Source: Tranquillimonas alkanivorans (GTDB lineage: Bacteria; Pseudomonadota; Alphaproteobacteria; Rhodobacterales; Rhodobacteraceae). From it: 64,000 bases of DNA. Each line of letters starts with the position of its first letter. Position 1 is the stretch's first letter. The stretch spans positions 62,001 to 126,000 of the forward strand of contig NZ_FOXA01000002.1 in assembly GCF_900115595.1 (NCBI RefSeq), read 5' to 3'. The notes under the pieces are model-generated. The model was not told where the DNA came from, ran no database searches, and saw only the letters and a list, made by a program, of their open reading frames with translations. Positions 44,760-54,195 of the stretch are shown piece by piece. A program made the position numbers and the translations under genes.

Positions 44760-45114
44760 GGCGGCGTCGGTCTATCTGGTCGAGAGGGTGCTGTTGGTCG
44801 CGATCCGCGACAACATAACGGACACCGAGATCATGAACCTGCAGGAAGAGCTGTCGGACCGCATCGTGGCCGAGGGCGCGCGCGGGGTGGTCATCGACAT
44901 CGCCGCGCTCGAGATCGTGGACACCTTCGTGGGCCGCGTCTTGGCGCAGCTGTCGTCGATGGCGCGCCTGCTGGCAGCCGAGACCTACGTCGTCGGCATG
45001 CGCCCGGCGGTGGCAATGACGCTGGTCGAGCTGGGGATGGACCTGTCGGGCAGCAAGACGGCCCTCAGCCTGTCGCACGCGCTGCGGCGGTTGCGGAGGG
45101 ACGGGCTGGCGTGA
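44752..45114 (+). CDS. rsbS: Stressosome STAS protein RsbS
   Basis: A 120-residue stand-alone STAS protein. It aligns along its length with Bacillus RsbS: LLVAIRDNITDTEIMNLQEEL, GVVIDIAALEIVDTFVGRVL and GMRPAVAMTLVELGMDL. The residue at the RsbT phosphorylation site (Ser59 in Bacillus) is Thr58 here. RsbS binds and inhibits RsbT until it is phosphorylated. The start is a GTG at 44752, eight bases inside rsbR. Confidence 0.9.
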   Translation: MAEAASVYLVERVLLVAIRDNITDTEIMNLQEELSDRIVAEGARGVVIDIAALEIVDTFVGRVLAQLSSMARLLAAETYVVGMRPAVAMTLVELGMDLSGSKTALSLSHALRRLRRDGLA

Positions 45115-45518
45115 ACGCCCTCCGATCCGGAGTCGTCAAGACGGTATCGCTGGACCGCGAGCGGGACATCGCGTCGGCCCGCTACGCCGTGTCGAAGGTC
45201 TGCGACGAGCTGGGCGCGCGGGCCCTGCGCAAAGTGCGCTTCGTCACGGCGGTCAGCGAGGTCGCGCGCAACTGCGTCGACCATGGCGGCGGCGGCTGGC
45301 TGGACATCGAGATTCTGCGCAAACCGACGCGCATCGGGGTGCGTTGCATTGACGAGGGGGCCGGTATCCCGAACATAGAAGAAGCGATGAGGGACGGGTT
45401 CACGACGGCGGGAAGCATGGGCAAGGGGCTTGGCGGTGCGCGGCGCCTGGTCGATATCTTCGAAATCAGCAACCGCCCCTCGGGGGGGCTTGAAGTGAGG
45501 CTGGTGTCGGCACTTTGA
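45111..45518 (+). CDS. rsbT: Stressosome kinase RsbT
   Basis: A 135-residue GHKL-type Ser/Thr kinase. The N-box is SEVARNCVDHGGGG (Asn54, Asp57), G1 is DEGAGIP at 81-87 and G2 is GKGLGGARR at 104-112. In Bacillus it phosphorylates RsbS and RsbR under stress, leaves the stressosome and activates the phosphatase RsbU. No RsbU or RsbV/RsbW/sigma-B gene is seen here. GTG start overlapping rsbS as GTGA, and its own stop overlaps the next TTG as TTGA. Confidence 0.9.
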   Translation: MNALRSGVVKTVSLDRERDIASARYAVSKVCDELGARALRKVRFVTAVSEVARNCVDHGGGGWLDIEILRKPTRIGVRCIDEGAGIPNIEEAMRDGFTTAGSMGKGLGGARRLVDIFEISNRPSGGLEVRLVSAL

Positions 45519-46519
45519 AACACGTCATCGAGATATCGGAGCCCAGCGGCGTCGCGGAATGCCGCAGGCAGGCGCGTGCGCTCGCCGAGCGGCTGGAACT
45601 CGACGAAACGCGTGTCGAGAAGGCGGCGATCGTCGCGTCCGAGGCGGCGACGAACCTTCTCAAGCATGCCGGCGGGGGTCGAGTGCTGTTGCAGGGCGTG
45701 CCCGCCGATGCCGGGTGGTGGCTGTCGCTGGCCGTGGTCGACACCGGCAGCGGGATCCCCGACACCGAGGATGCGCTGCGTGACGGCGTCTCGACGGCCG
45801 GTTCCGCGGGGACGGGGCTGGGTGCGATGCAGCGCCTCGCCGACCGGTTCGCGATCCACTCGATCCCGGGGCAGGGCACCGTCATCGTCTGCGAATTCGG
45901 CACCGGCGCGCGGCAGCTTGCCGGCGTCGAGCTGGGCGCTTTCCTGTCGAACCACCCGGGCGAATTCGCCTGCGGCGACGCCTGGACCGCGCGCAACCGC
46001 GACGGCGCGCTCGAACTGCTGGTGATCGACGGGCTGGGCCACGGGCGGCGCGCCGAAGCCGCCGCGCGCGAGGCGCTGGAGGCGTTCGAGGATATCTCGA
46101 CCCCCGAGCCGGGCGACGCGCTGGCGCGTATCTCGTCGCGGCTGGCGGGCACCCGCGGCTCGGTCGCCGGCCTGGCGCGGGTCGAGGCGGCGGACGGGCG
46201 ACTGACTTATGCCGGGATCGGCAATATCTCGGCCCTGGTGGCGGGGCAGAACGGCCAGATCACCCGGCTCATCAGCCGCGAGGGCCGCGTCGGCGGGCAA
46301 AGCCGCAGGGCCAACGACGAGAACCGCGCGCTCGTCCCCGGTGATCTTCTGATACTGCACTCCGACGGCATCTCGACCGTGCGCGAAGACGGGCCGATGC
46401 GGTCCCTGATGCGCCAGAGCCCGGCCGTGGTGGCCGCGACGCTGATGCGCGATCTCAACCGCGGACGCGACGATGCCTGCGTTGCGGTGGCGCAGGTGAC
46501 AGGGGCGGCGCGTCCATGA
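45515..46519 (+). CDS. GHKL ATPase fused to a PP2C/SpoIIE-type phosphatase (RsbX-like)
   Basis: A 334-residue two-domain protein. Residues ~1-130 form an RsbT/RsbW-like ATPase domain with SEAATNLLKHAGGG, DTGSGIPD and GTGLGAMQRLAD. Residues ~140-330 form a SpoIIE/PP2C phosphatase with GDAWTARN, the metal-binding DGLGHGRRA, HSDGIST and DDACVAV. The phosphatase half corresponds to RsbX, which dephosphorylates RsbR and RsbS to reset the stressosome; fusion to a second kinase-like domain is known from environmental rsb modules but not from Bacillus. The start is an unusual TTG at 45515, supported by the overlap with rsbT and homologous N-terminus. Confidence 0.85.
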   Translation: MKHVIEISEPSGVAECRRQARALAERLELDETRVEKAAIVASEAATNLLKHAGGGRVLLQGVPADAGWWLSLAVVDTGSGIPDTEDALRDGVSTAGSAGTGLGAMQRLADRFAIHSIPGQGTVIVCEFGTGARQLAGVELGAFLSNHPGEFACGDAWTARNRDGALELLVIDGLGHGRRAEAAAREALEAFEDISTPEPGDALARISSRLAGTRGSVAGLARVEAADGRLTYAGIGNISALVAGQNGQITRLISREGRVGGQSRRANDENRALVPGDLLILHSDGISTVREDGPMRSLMRQSPAVVAATLMRDLNRGRDDACVAVAQVTGAARP

Positions 46520-47655
46520 GAATCGTCACGCTGAAGGTCGAGAACGACCGCGACATCGTCCGTCTGCGCACCGTGGGCGAAGCGGTCGTCGCGGGCGCCG
46601 GCTTCTCGGGCTTCGCGGCCACACGCATCGTCACCGCCCTGCTCGAGCTGGGTCGCAACATGATCGACCATGCCTCGGGCGGACGGGTGAGCCTGTTCCT
46701 GTCGAAGCATGGCGGCGGACTGGACCTGGTGATCGAGGCGGTGGACCAGGGCCCCGGCATCCGTGACCCGCAGCGCTATCTGGAGGGCGAGCCGCCCACC
46801 AGCGGTCAGGGCCTGGGCCTGGGGCTGCGCGGCGTCTACCGGATGGCGGGACGCTTCGACGTCCAGACCGGACACGAGGGCACGCGCGTCACCGCCGCCT
46901 TCCGCACGTCTTTACCCGAACGGCAGCAGGCGCAGTTCGTGCGCGAGATCACCGAGGCGGTCGCGCGGCTGGATCGCGACAACCCGGCCGAGCTTCTGGC
47001 CCGGCAGAACCGTGAGTTGCTGGACGCCCTGCAACAGCGCGACATGCTGATGGCCGAGGTGCACCACCGCACCAAGAACAACCTCAGCCTCGTCATGGGG
47101 CTGATGCGGCTCAGCCGAAACGCCTCGGCCTCGGACGAGACGAAGGCGGTGCTGCGCGATCTCGAGGGCCGCGTGGGCGCCATCGCCAAGGTGCACGACC
47201 AGCTTCAGACCACGGCCGCGGCGAACACGGTCGAGCTGCTGTCTCTGCTGCGCGAGGTGGCCATGCAGACCCGCAGCGCCTTCGCCACGGCGGATCTGAG
47301 CGTCGAGATCTCGGTCGAGGGCGACCCGGTGCGCATGGGCAGCAGCCCGGCGGTGGACCTGGCCCTGGTGACGGGCGAGCTGATCACCAATGCCTGCAAG
47401 CACGCCTTCATCGGTCGTTGCAAGGGGCGGATCACCATCGCCTGCCGGCGCGAGAACGGCGACCTGATCCTCGATGTGTGGGACGACGGCATCGGCCTGC
47501 CCGCCGATGCCGAACGCCCCGAGCGGTCCAGTTCGCTGGGTTGGCAGATGGTGCGCTCGATGGTGCAGAAGCACGGCGGCACGCTGACGACCGAAAGCGC
47601 CGGCGGCCTGCATGTCGTGATGCGGTTCAACACGGAACTCATGGCGCTGGAATAG
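46516..47655 (+). CDS. Hybrid kinase: RsbT/RsbW-like ATPase domain plus HisKA_2 histidine kinase
   Basis: A 379-residue protein with two separate ATPase modules. The N-terminal one (about 1-132) has ELGRNMIDHASGG, DQGPGIRD and GQGLGLGLRG, like RsbT/RsbW. A linker helix leads to a HisKA_2 phosphorylation box, LMAEVHHRTKNNLSLVMGLMRL with His183/His184, then a C-terminal histidine-kinase ATPase with GELITNACKHAF, DDGIGLPAD and SLGWQMV. No sensor or membrane segment is present. It could receive the stressosome signal and pass phosphate to a response regulator, since HWE/HisKA_2 kinases feed the alphaproteobacterial general stress response. No partner regulator is adjacent. ATGA overlap with the preceding gene. 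Confidence 0.85.
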   Translation: MRIVTLKVENDRDIVRLRTVGEAVVAGAGFSGFAATRIVTALLELGRNMIDHASGGRVSLFLSKHGGGLDLVIEAVDQGPGIRDPQRYLEGEPPTSGQGLGLGLRGVYRMAGRFDVQTGHEGTRVTAAFRTSLPERQQAQFVREITEAVARLDRDNPAELLARQNRELLDALQQRDMLMAEVHHRTKNNLSLVMGLMRLSRNASASDETKAVLRDLEGRVGAIAKVHDQLQTTAAANTVELLSLLREVAMQTRSAFATADLSVEISVEGDPVRMGSSPAVDLALVTGELITNACKHAFIGRCKGRITIACRRENGDLILDVWDDGIGLPADAERPERSSSLGWQMVRSMVQKHGGTLTTESAGGLHVVMRFNTELMALE

Positions 47656-47692
47656 GCCAGCCTGCGAGGGGCCATCCCCCGAAAGCGCGGTC

Positions 47693-47719
47693 CGGCGGCG
47701 GGTGCCTTGCCCGCCGCCG
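47693..47719. terminator. Strong hairpin between convergent operons
   Basis: CGGCGGCGGG (47693-47702) pairs perfectly with CCCGCCGCCG (47710-47719) around a 7-base loop. It lies between the end of the stressosome operon and the end of the TRAP permease gene. No U-tract follows on either strand, but the position suggests a shared 3'-end structure. Confidence 0.5.
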
Positions 47720-47725
47720 ATCGCT

Positions 47726-49963
47726 TCAGTCGGCGCCCTTGACCTCGAGCCGGGCGTCGGGGTCGGGGTGGAACACGCGCTGCACCAGCCAGCCCGCCGC
47801 CGCCAGACCGATGCCGATCAAGTCGGTGGTCCAGCCGCCCTCGATCATGAAGAGCGCCGCCGCGATCAGGCCGACCCGCACGAACCAGGCGGCGCGACCG
47901 CCCAGGAACCAGCCTTGCACGCCCGCCGACAGGAGGAATACGCCCACGGTCGCCGTGACGGCCGCGCGCAGCACCTCGAACCACGTGCCCTCCATCAGGA
48001 TCGCCGAGTTGTAGAAGAACATGAACGGGACGATGAAGGCCGCGATGCCGATCTTGAACGACGCGACCGACGTCTCCATCGGGTTCGCGCCCGAAATTCC
48101 GGCCGCGGCGTAGGAGGCCAGCGCCACGGGCGGCGTGATGGCCGAAAGGACGGCAAAGTAGAAGACGAAGAAGTGCGCCGTCAGCGTCGGGATGCCAAGC
48201 TCCACCAGGCCCGGAGCGACGACCGAGGCCGCCACGGCATAGGCCGCCGTGGTGGGCATGCCCATTCCCAGCAGGATCGCGATGCACATGGCGAAGAACA
48301 GCGCCAGAAGCTGGCTGACGCCCGCAAGCCCCAGCAGCAGGTTCGAGAACCGCGCGCCAACCCCGGTCAGCGAGATCACGCCTACGATGATGCCCGCGCA
48401 GGCGCAGACCGCGATGATCTGGATCGACATGATGCCGGCCAGTTCGAACGCCTTGACGATCGACGGCAGCCCCATCCGGTACGGCGTCAGCCAGCTGACC
48501 ACCGCCGCCGAGATGGTGGCGAGTGTGCCGGCCCGGATCACCGAGTAGCCCATGAACAGCGCGGCGATCAGGATGATGATGGGCAGGAACAGGAAGGCCC
48601 GCTTGGCCATCGTCTTGACGCGCGGCAGCTCGTCGTCGCGCATCCCGCGCATGCCCAGCTTCGCCGCCTCGAAGTCGACCATGAAATAGACCGACACGAA
48701 GTAAAGCACCGCCGGGATGATCGCCGCGATGGCGATGTCGGTGTAGGGGATGCCCGTGATCTCGGCCATGATGAACGCGCCGGCACCCATGATCGGCGGC
48801 ATGATCTGTCCGCCGGTCGAGGCCGCGGCCTCGACCGCGCCCGAGGTCTGCTTCTTGTAGCCGACCTTCTTCATCAGGGGGATGGTGAGCGACCCGGTCG
48901 CCACCACGTTGCCCGCCGACGTGCCGTTGATCATCCCCATCAGTCCGGAGGCGAAGATCGCCACCTTGGCCGGCCCGCCGCGGGCGCGCCCGGCGGCGGC
49001 GAAGGCGAAGTTGACGAAGTAGTCGCCGACTTTCGACGCCTGCAGGAAGGCGGCGAAGATGATGAACAGGATGATGTAGGTCGAGCTGACCGCCGTCGTG
49101 GGCCCAAGGATGCCTGCGTCGGTGTAAACCTGGCTGAAGAACCGCGCCCAGCCGATCTCGGGCGAGTTCAGGAAACCGGGCAGGTAGTGCCCGAGGAAGA
49201 CGTAGGCCAGGAACACCGTCGCGATGATGACGAGCGCAAGGCCCGCGACCCGCCGCGTCAGCTCCATGATCAAGAGCGTGCCCGCCAGCGCGGCGAGCGA
49301 GATGCCGATGGGCGCGAAGGGCGTGCCCGTCGAGTTGCGCATCAGCGTGCCGTAGATGGTGATCAGGTAAGCCGCGACGGCGAAGCCGCAGACGCCCAGC
49401 AGAAGGTCGGTGGGCGCCACCGCGTCGCGCCGGCGGCGGTGGAACCACGACAGGACGATCCCGCCCGCCGTGGCCACCATCAGCGGCACGCCGAAATACC
49501 AGATTTCCCAGAACTGGATGGTCGCGTCGATGCCGTTCCAGGTCAGCCCTCCCGCGATCTGGAAGGCGAACCAGATGGCGGCCCCCAGCGAGAACAGGGC
49601 CGGAAGCATCAGCGCCACGGCAAGCCAGTTCAGCACCGGCCTCTCGCGCACCTCGCGCTCGTCGTCGAAGGCGGTCGAGGCGAAGAGGATGAAGCCCAGA
49701 AACAGCGCGCCGGCCACGTGGACGATGCGGAAGTTCCATGTCTCCATCGGGAAGGTCGGCAGGAACGGGATCTCGATCCCCGTCCAGTCCGAAATCGAAA
49801 CGCCGTTCAGCGCCGCCATGTGGAACGCGGCATAGATGGTGGCGAGCGCGCTGACGGCATAGAAGCGCCAGCCCTGGTATAGCCTCCGATTGGTCTCGAT
49901 CGCCTCGTCGTCGACGCCGTCGGCGATGGCGAGATCCATGGGATCGGGTTCGCGGGCGGTCAT
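47726..49963 (-). CDS. TRAP transporter permease, fused 4TM/12TM subunits (TAXI type)
   Basis: About 745 residues with roughly 18-20 hydrophobic segments. The N-terminal quarter corresponds to the small DctQ-like subunit and the rest to the large DctM subunit, recognised by GLMGMINGTSAGNVVATGSLTIPLMK-type sequence, the GGQIMPPIMGAGAF loop, and the GMGMPTTAAY and ISGANPMET segments. Such fusions partner with TAXI binding proteins and use an ion gradient to import small organic acids. I start at ATG 49963 behind AGGGGAC, rather than at 49993. It follows the binding-protein gene by 119 bases. Confidence 0.9.
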   Translation of the reverse strand: MTAREPDPMDLAIADGVDDEAIETNRRLYQGWRFYAVSALATIYAAFHMAALNGVSISDWTGIEIPFLPTFPMETWNFRIVHVAGALFLGFILFASTAFDDEREVRERPVLNWLAVALMLPALFSLGAAIWFAFQIAGGLTWNGIDATIQFWEIWYFGVPLMVATAGGIVLSWFHRRRRDAVAPTDLLLGVCGFAVAAYLITIYGTLMRNSTGTPFAPIGISLAALAGTLLIMELTRRVAGLALVIIATVFLAYVFLGHYLPGFLNSPEIGWARFFSQVYTDAGILGPTTAVSSTYIILFIIFAAFLQASKVGDYFVNFAFAAAGRARGGPAKVAIFASGLMGMINGTSAGNVVATGSLTIPLMKKVGYKKQTSGAVEAAASTGGQIMPPIMGAGAFIMAEITGIPYTDIAIAAIIPAVLYFVSVYFMVDFEAAKLGMRGMRDDELPRVKTMAKRAFLFLPIIILIAALFMGYSVIRAGTLATISAAVVSWLTPYRMGLPSIVKAFELAGIMSIQIIAVCACAGIIVGVISLTGVGARFSNLLLGLAGVSQLLALFFAMCIAILLGMGMPTTAAYAVAASVVAPGLVELGIPTLTAHFFVFYFAVLSAITPPVALASYAAAGISGANPMETSVASFKIGIAAFIVPFMFFYNSAILMEGTWFEVLRAAVTATVGVFLLSAGVQGWFLGGRAAWFVRVGLIAAALFMIEGGWTTDLIGIGLAAAGWLVQRVFHPDPDARLEVKGAD

Positions 49964-50030
49964 GGTCGGTCCCCTGTCGCTCGTTTTGTTCACATTATGA
50001 GCGCGGCGCGCATCGCGCCAGTTAAAGAAC

Positions 50031-50058
50031 GGGCCGCGTCCCGGATGGAACGCGACCC
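50031..50058 (-). promoter_or_regulatory. Intra-operon stem-loop between the TAXI binding protein and permease
   Basis: On the minus-strand transcript GGGTCGCGT pairs with ACGCGGCCC (nine pairs, one of them G-U) over a 10-base loop, 24 bases past the binding-protein stop. It is followed by GTTCTTTAAC, a weak U-rich run. Its position matches the chvE-gguA hairpin: after a highly expressed binding-protein gene and before the membrane subunit. Confidence 0.5.
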
Positions 50059-50082
50059 GCTGCCACGGCTATGCCGCGAAAA

Positions 50083-51072
50083 TCAGTTTCCGTGGATCAT
50101 GTCGTCCGGAATATCGGCACCGGCATTTTCTTCGAACCAGCGCGCGGCACCGGGATGCCAGGGAAGGACGGTGTTCTTGTCCCAGTTCTCGGGCACCGTC
50201 GACTGGGCGGCGCGGTGGATGTTCACCATACGCTCGTTGTCCGACATCACCACGTCGACCACTGCGTTGACGAAGCTTTCCGGCAGGTCGCAGTTGGCAA
50301 TGGCAAAGTTCCACATCGACACCGAGCGCGCCGGCTCTTCCAGCGTGGTGTAGGTGGAGGCCGGGATCTCGAACTCCGACACCGGGAAGTTGTCGAGGAT
50401 CTGCTGCTGCTCTTCCTCGGTGAACTCGATGATGTTCACGTCGGTCTGCACCTCGAGCTGGCTGACCGCCGGGACCGGCACGCCGGCCGCGAAGGCGATC
50501 ACGTCCAGAAGGCCGTCCTGAAGCTGACCGCCCAGGTCGGACCAGCCGCCGTTGCGCCGTTCGTACTCGACGCCCAGCGTGTCCATCATCCGCGGGAAGT
50601 AGGTGTCCGAGGTGGAACCAGCGGGACCGAAGCCGATGCGCGCGCCTTCGGGGATGTCGTCGATTGACTCGATGCCCGACGACGACAGGGCCGTCACCGA
50701 GAACGGCGTCTGGTACATCGGGAACATGGCGCAGGCATTCGTCATCTCGAGGCCCGGCGCGATCGGGTTTTCGCCGGCCAGAGATTCTGCGGCCGGGCCC
50801 ATGGTGGTCATGCCAAAGGCCGCGTCGCCGGTATGCACCAGCGCCATGTTCTGCATGGGGCCGCCGGTGACTTCGCCGCCGCCCGAGATGCCAAGCTCGT
50901 CCGCGACAAGGTTCGCCCAGCCCGAGCCGTAGGCGAAGTACGTGCCGCCTTGGCTGGCGGTGCCCACGGTGAAGCTTTCTGGCCAGCCCTCGCGGTCCAT
51001 CTCGTGCTGTTCCGCGTGCGCGGCACCCGCGATCAGGGCGCAGGCGGCGGCAGAGGTGAAGAACATTTTCAT
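50083..51072 (-). CDS. TAXI-family TRAP transporter solute-binding protein
   Basis: A 329-residue periplasmic protein with a signal peptide of about 20 residues (ending AAHAEQ). TAXI-family features include FTVGTASQGGTYFAYGSGWANLV and a GGPMQNMALVHTGDAAFGM segment, and the GFGPAGSTSDTYFPRMM loop. The ligand is unknown; characterised relatives bind glutamate, 2-oxoglutarate or similar acids. ATG 51072 is preceded by GGGAGG. It is the first gene of the pair with the fused TRAP permease. Confidence 0.88.
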   Translation of the reverse strand: MKMFFTSAAACALIAGAAHAEQHEMDREGWPESFTVGTASQGGTYFAYGSGWANLVADELGISGGGEVTGGPMQNMALVHTGDAAFGMTTMGPAAESLAGENPIAPGLEMTNACAMFPMYQTPFSVTALSSSGIESIDDIPEGARIGFGPAGSTSDTYFPRMMDTLGVEYERRNGGWSDLGGQLQDGLLDVIAFAAGVPVPAVSQLEVQTDVNIIEFTEEEQQQILDNFPVSEFEIPASTYTTLEEPARSVSMWNFAIANCDLPESFVNAVVDVVMSDNERMVNIHRAAQSTVPENWDKNTVLPWHPGAARWFEENAGADIPDDMIHGN

Positions 51073-51239
51073 TAGGAATTTCCTCCCGTTCCTTTGGCGC
51101 GGCATCTTCCTGCCGCGATGGGTGCCAACCTTAAGTCGCCCGAAAGGATTGGCAAGCCGTTGCCGGTTTCGCGGACTGGCGAGGCGGCGTAGCAGACGGT
51201 TCTTCGCACGTGCAGGCGCCGGTCACAGCGTCGGGCCGG

Positions 51240-52457
51240 CTAGTGCAGCCGCGTGAGCAGACCGCCTGGTTGCCGTTCGATCCGGCCTTCGATCTCGAGC
51301 GTCACGAGTTGCGGCGTCACGTCGCCCGCCGCCAGCCCGAGATCGCGGATGAGCTGGTCCTCCGCCAGCGGGCTGGGCCCGAGCCGGTCGAGGATCTGCC
51401 GGTGGAGCGCGGCGATCTCCTCCTTCTTGCGGGGTTTCTTCTTACCGGTCTTTTCGTCTTCGGAAGGAGGCGTCGCTGCCGAGGCCCGCGGTGGCTCCTC
51501 TTCGATCAGCGGCATTTCGGCTTGTTCCTGCGGGTGCGGGAGGGGACCCAGCGCCTCGATCACGTCCTCGGTGCCGCGCACCAGCGTCGCGCCGTCGCGG
51601 ATCAACAGGTTGCAGCCGGCCGCGCGCGCATCGAAGGGGTGGCCCGGCACCGCCAGCACGTCGCGGCCCTGGTCGGCCGCGTCGCGCGCGGTCAGAAGGC
51701 TGCCCGATTTCGCCGCCGCCTCGGCCACCACGACCGCCCGTGCCAGGCCCGAGATAAGTCGGTTGCGGCGGGGGAAGTGGCGCGCCTGCGGTTGCAGGCC
51801 CATCGGCTGTTCCGACAAGCGCAGGCCGCGCGCCTCGATTTCCTGCGCCAGCACCGCGTTCTCGACCGGATAGACGACGTCGACGCCCCCGGCCATGACC
51901 GCAATGGTGCCGCCGCCCAGCGCGCCGGTATGGGCGGCGGCGTCCACGCCGCGGGCCAGCCCGGACACGATGACGAAGCCCTTCGCGCCCAGTTCCTCGG
52001 CCAGCCGCCGTGCGATGCGGGTGCCAAGGCTCGAGGCGTTGCGCGCGCCGACAAGCGCCACGGCCGGGCGGTCGAGCAGCCCGGCGTCGCCGAGCGCCCA
52101 GAGGATGGGCGGCGGGTCCGACAGGTCGGTCAGGCGGGCGGGATAGGCCGGGTCCCCGAAGCAGATCATTGTGGCGCCGGCCAGGCGCCCGGCCCTAAAC
52201 TCCGCCTCGGCCACCTCGGGCGGGCAGGGGGTGTATTTGTCGACGCCGGCGGCGCGGGCGACCTCTGGCAGGGCTTCCAGCGCGGCGGCGGCACTGCCGT
52301 ATTCGCGCATCAGCCGGAAAAAGGTGCTCACGCCGACGCGGCGTGAGCGCAAGAGACGGAGCCAGTCAAACCGTTCTTCCTCTGAGGGGGGTGGGGTGAG
52401 GGGTGGGGAAGGGATTAAATCCAAGGCCTCACTGGCTCCGTCCGCTTGCAGAGCCAA
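51240..52457 (-). CDS. dprA: DNA processing protein DprA
   Basis: About 405 residues. A Rossmann-fold core binds single-stranded DNA and loads RecA during natural transformation: the characteristic VALVGARNASSLGTRIARRLAEEL, VSGLARGVDAAAHTGAL, GGVDVVYPVEN, FPRRNRLISGLARAVVVVEA-like and KSGSLLTARDAADQGRDVLAVPG are all seen. An N-terminal SAM-like region precedes it and a C-terminal winged-helix domain follows a Lys-rich linker (TGKKKPRKKEE, about residue 325). The start is uncertain: a TTG at 52457 without a good ribosome site; a later TTG is possible. Downstream of tldD on the same strand. Confidence 0.9.
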   Translation of the reverse strand: MALQADGASEALDLIPSPPLTPPPSEEERFDWLRLLRSRRVGVSTFFRLMREYGSAAAALEALPEVARAAGVDKYTPCPPEVAEAEFRAGRLAGATMICFGDPAYPARLTDLSDPPPILWALGDAGLLDRPAVALVGARNASSLGTRIARRLAEELGAKGFVIVSGLARGVDAAAHTGALGGGTIAVMAGGVDVVYPVENAVLAQEIEARGLRLSEQPMGLQPQARHFPRRNRLISGLARAVVVAEAAAKSGSLLTARDAADQGRDVLAVPGHPFDARAAGCNLLIRDGATLVRGTEDVIEALGPLPHPQEQAEMPLIEEEPPRASAATPPSEDEKTGKKKPRKKEEIAALHRQILDRLGPSPLAEDQLIRDLGLAAGDVTPQLVTLEIEGRIERQPGGLLTRLH

Positions 52458-52559
52458 GGTGGGGCCGGGGTGGTTAAGGCCAGGTTAGCGTCGGCGACAA
52501 AATTTTCCCCGCCGCCGTTTTTTTGCCTCCGGGGCGTCCCCGGCCCGCCGCGTTCCCGC

Positions 52560-53981
<1,422 letters not shown>

Positions 53982-54004
53982 GGGGTGCTCCTGGCCGGGA
54001 CGGT

Positions 54005-54018
54005 ATGATCTGGATCAA
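54005..54018. promoter_or_regulatory. FNR/FnrL-type box between tldD and ctaC
   Basis: ATGAT-CTGG-ATCAA matches the FNR consensus TTGAT-N4-ATCAA at nine of ten fixed positions. It lies 24 bases upstream of the tldD start and 178 before ctaC. A possible ctaC -10 element, TAATAT at 54064-54069, would put the box about 60-65 bases before the start of transcription. Oxygen control of the aa3 oxidase operon, of tldD, or both, is inferred. Confidence 0.55.
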
Positions 54019-54195
54019 GAAAGCGGCCGAATGCCGCAACGCTTTCGCTTGTTCCCTCCGGCCTAATATGGTTTCAGAAGGCCCGGACACAACGGGAGTC
54101 TGCCGCGGGTCCCGAGACGTTCCGCGGCGTGGCGCCCGGCGGAGGCGGCGCGCCCGCCGACACCCGATCAGGATGCCGAACAGGACAAGGGGCAC

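Noticed and set aside
47205-49739. Minus-strand open frame of 844 codons over the TRAP permease region
   Set aside because: It is an out-of-frame shadow of the permease, with Arg/Gly/His-rich low-complexity composition and no hydrophobic helices.
51110-51129. Sigma-54 promoter (TTGGCAC on the minus strand) upstream of the TAXI binding protein
   Set aside because: The -24 half matches but the -12 half reads GCGGC instead of TTGC, so the site is incomplete.
52500-52548. Hairpin CCGGGGCGTCCCCGG next to seven T, between tldD and dprA, as a terminator
   Set aside because: On the plus strand the T run comes before the stem and on the minus strand the run after the stem is A, so neither direction gives a U-tract after the hairpin.
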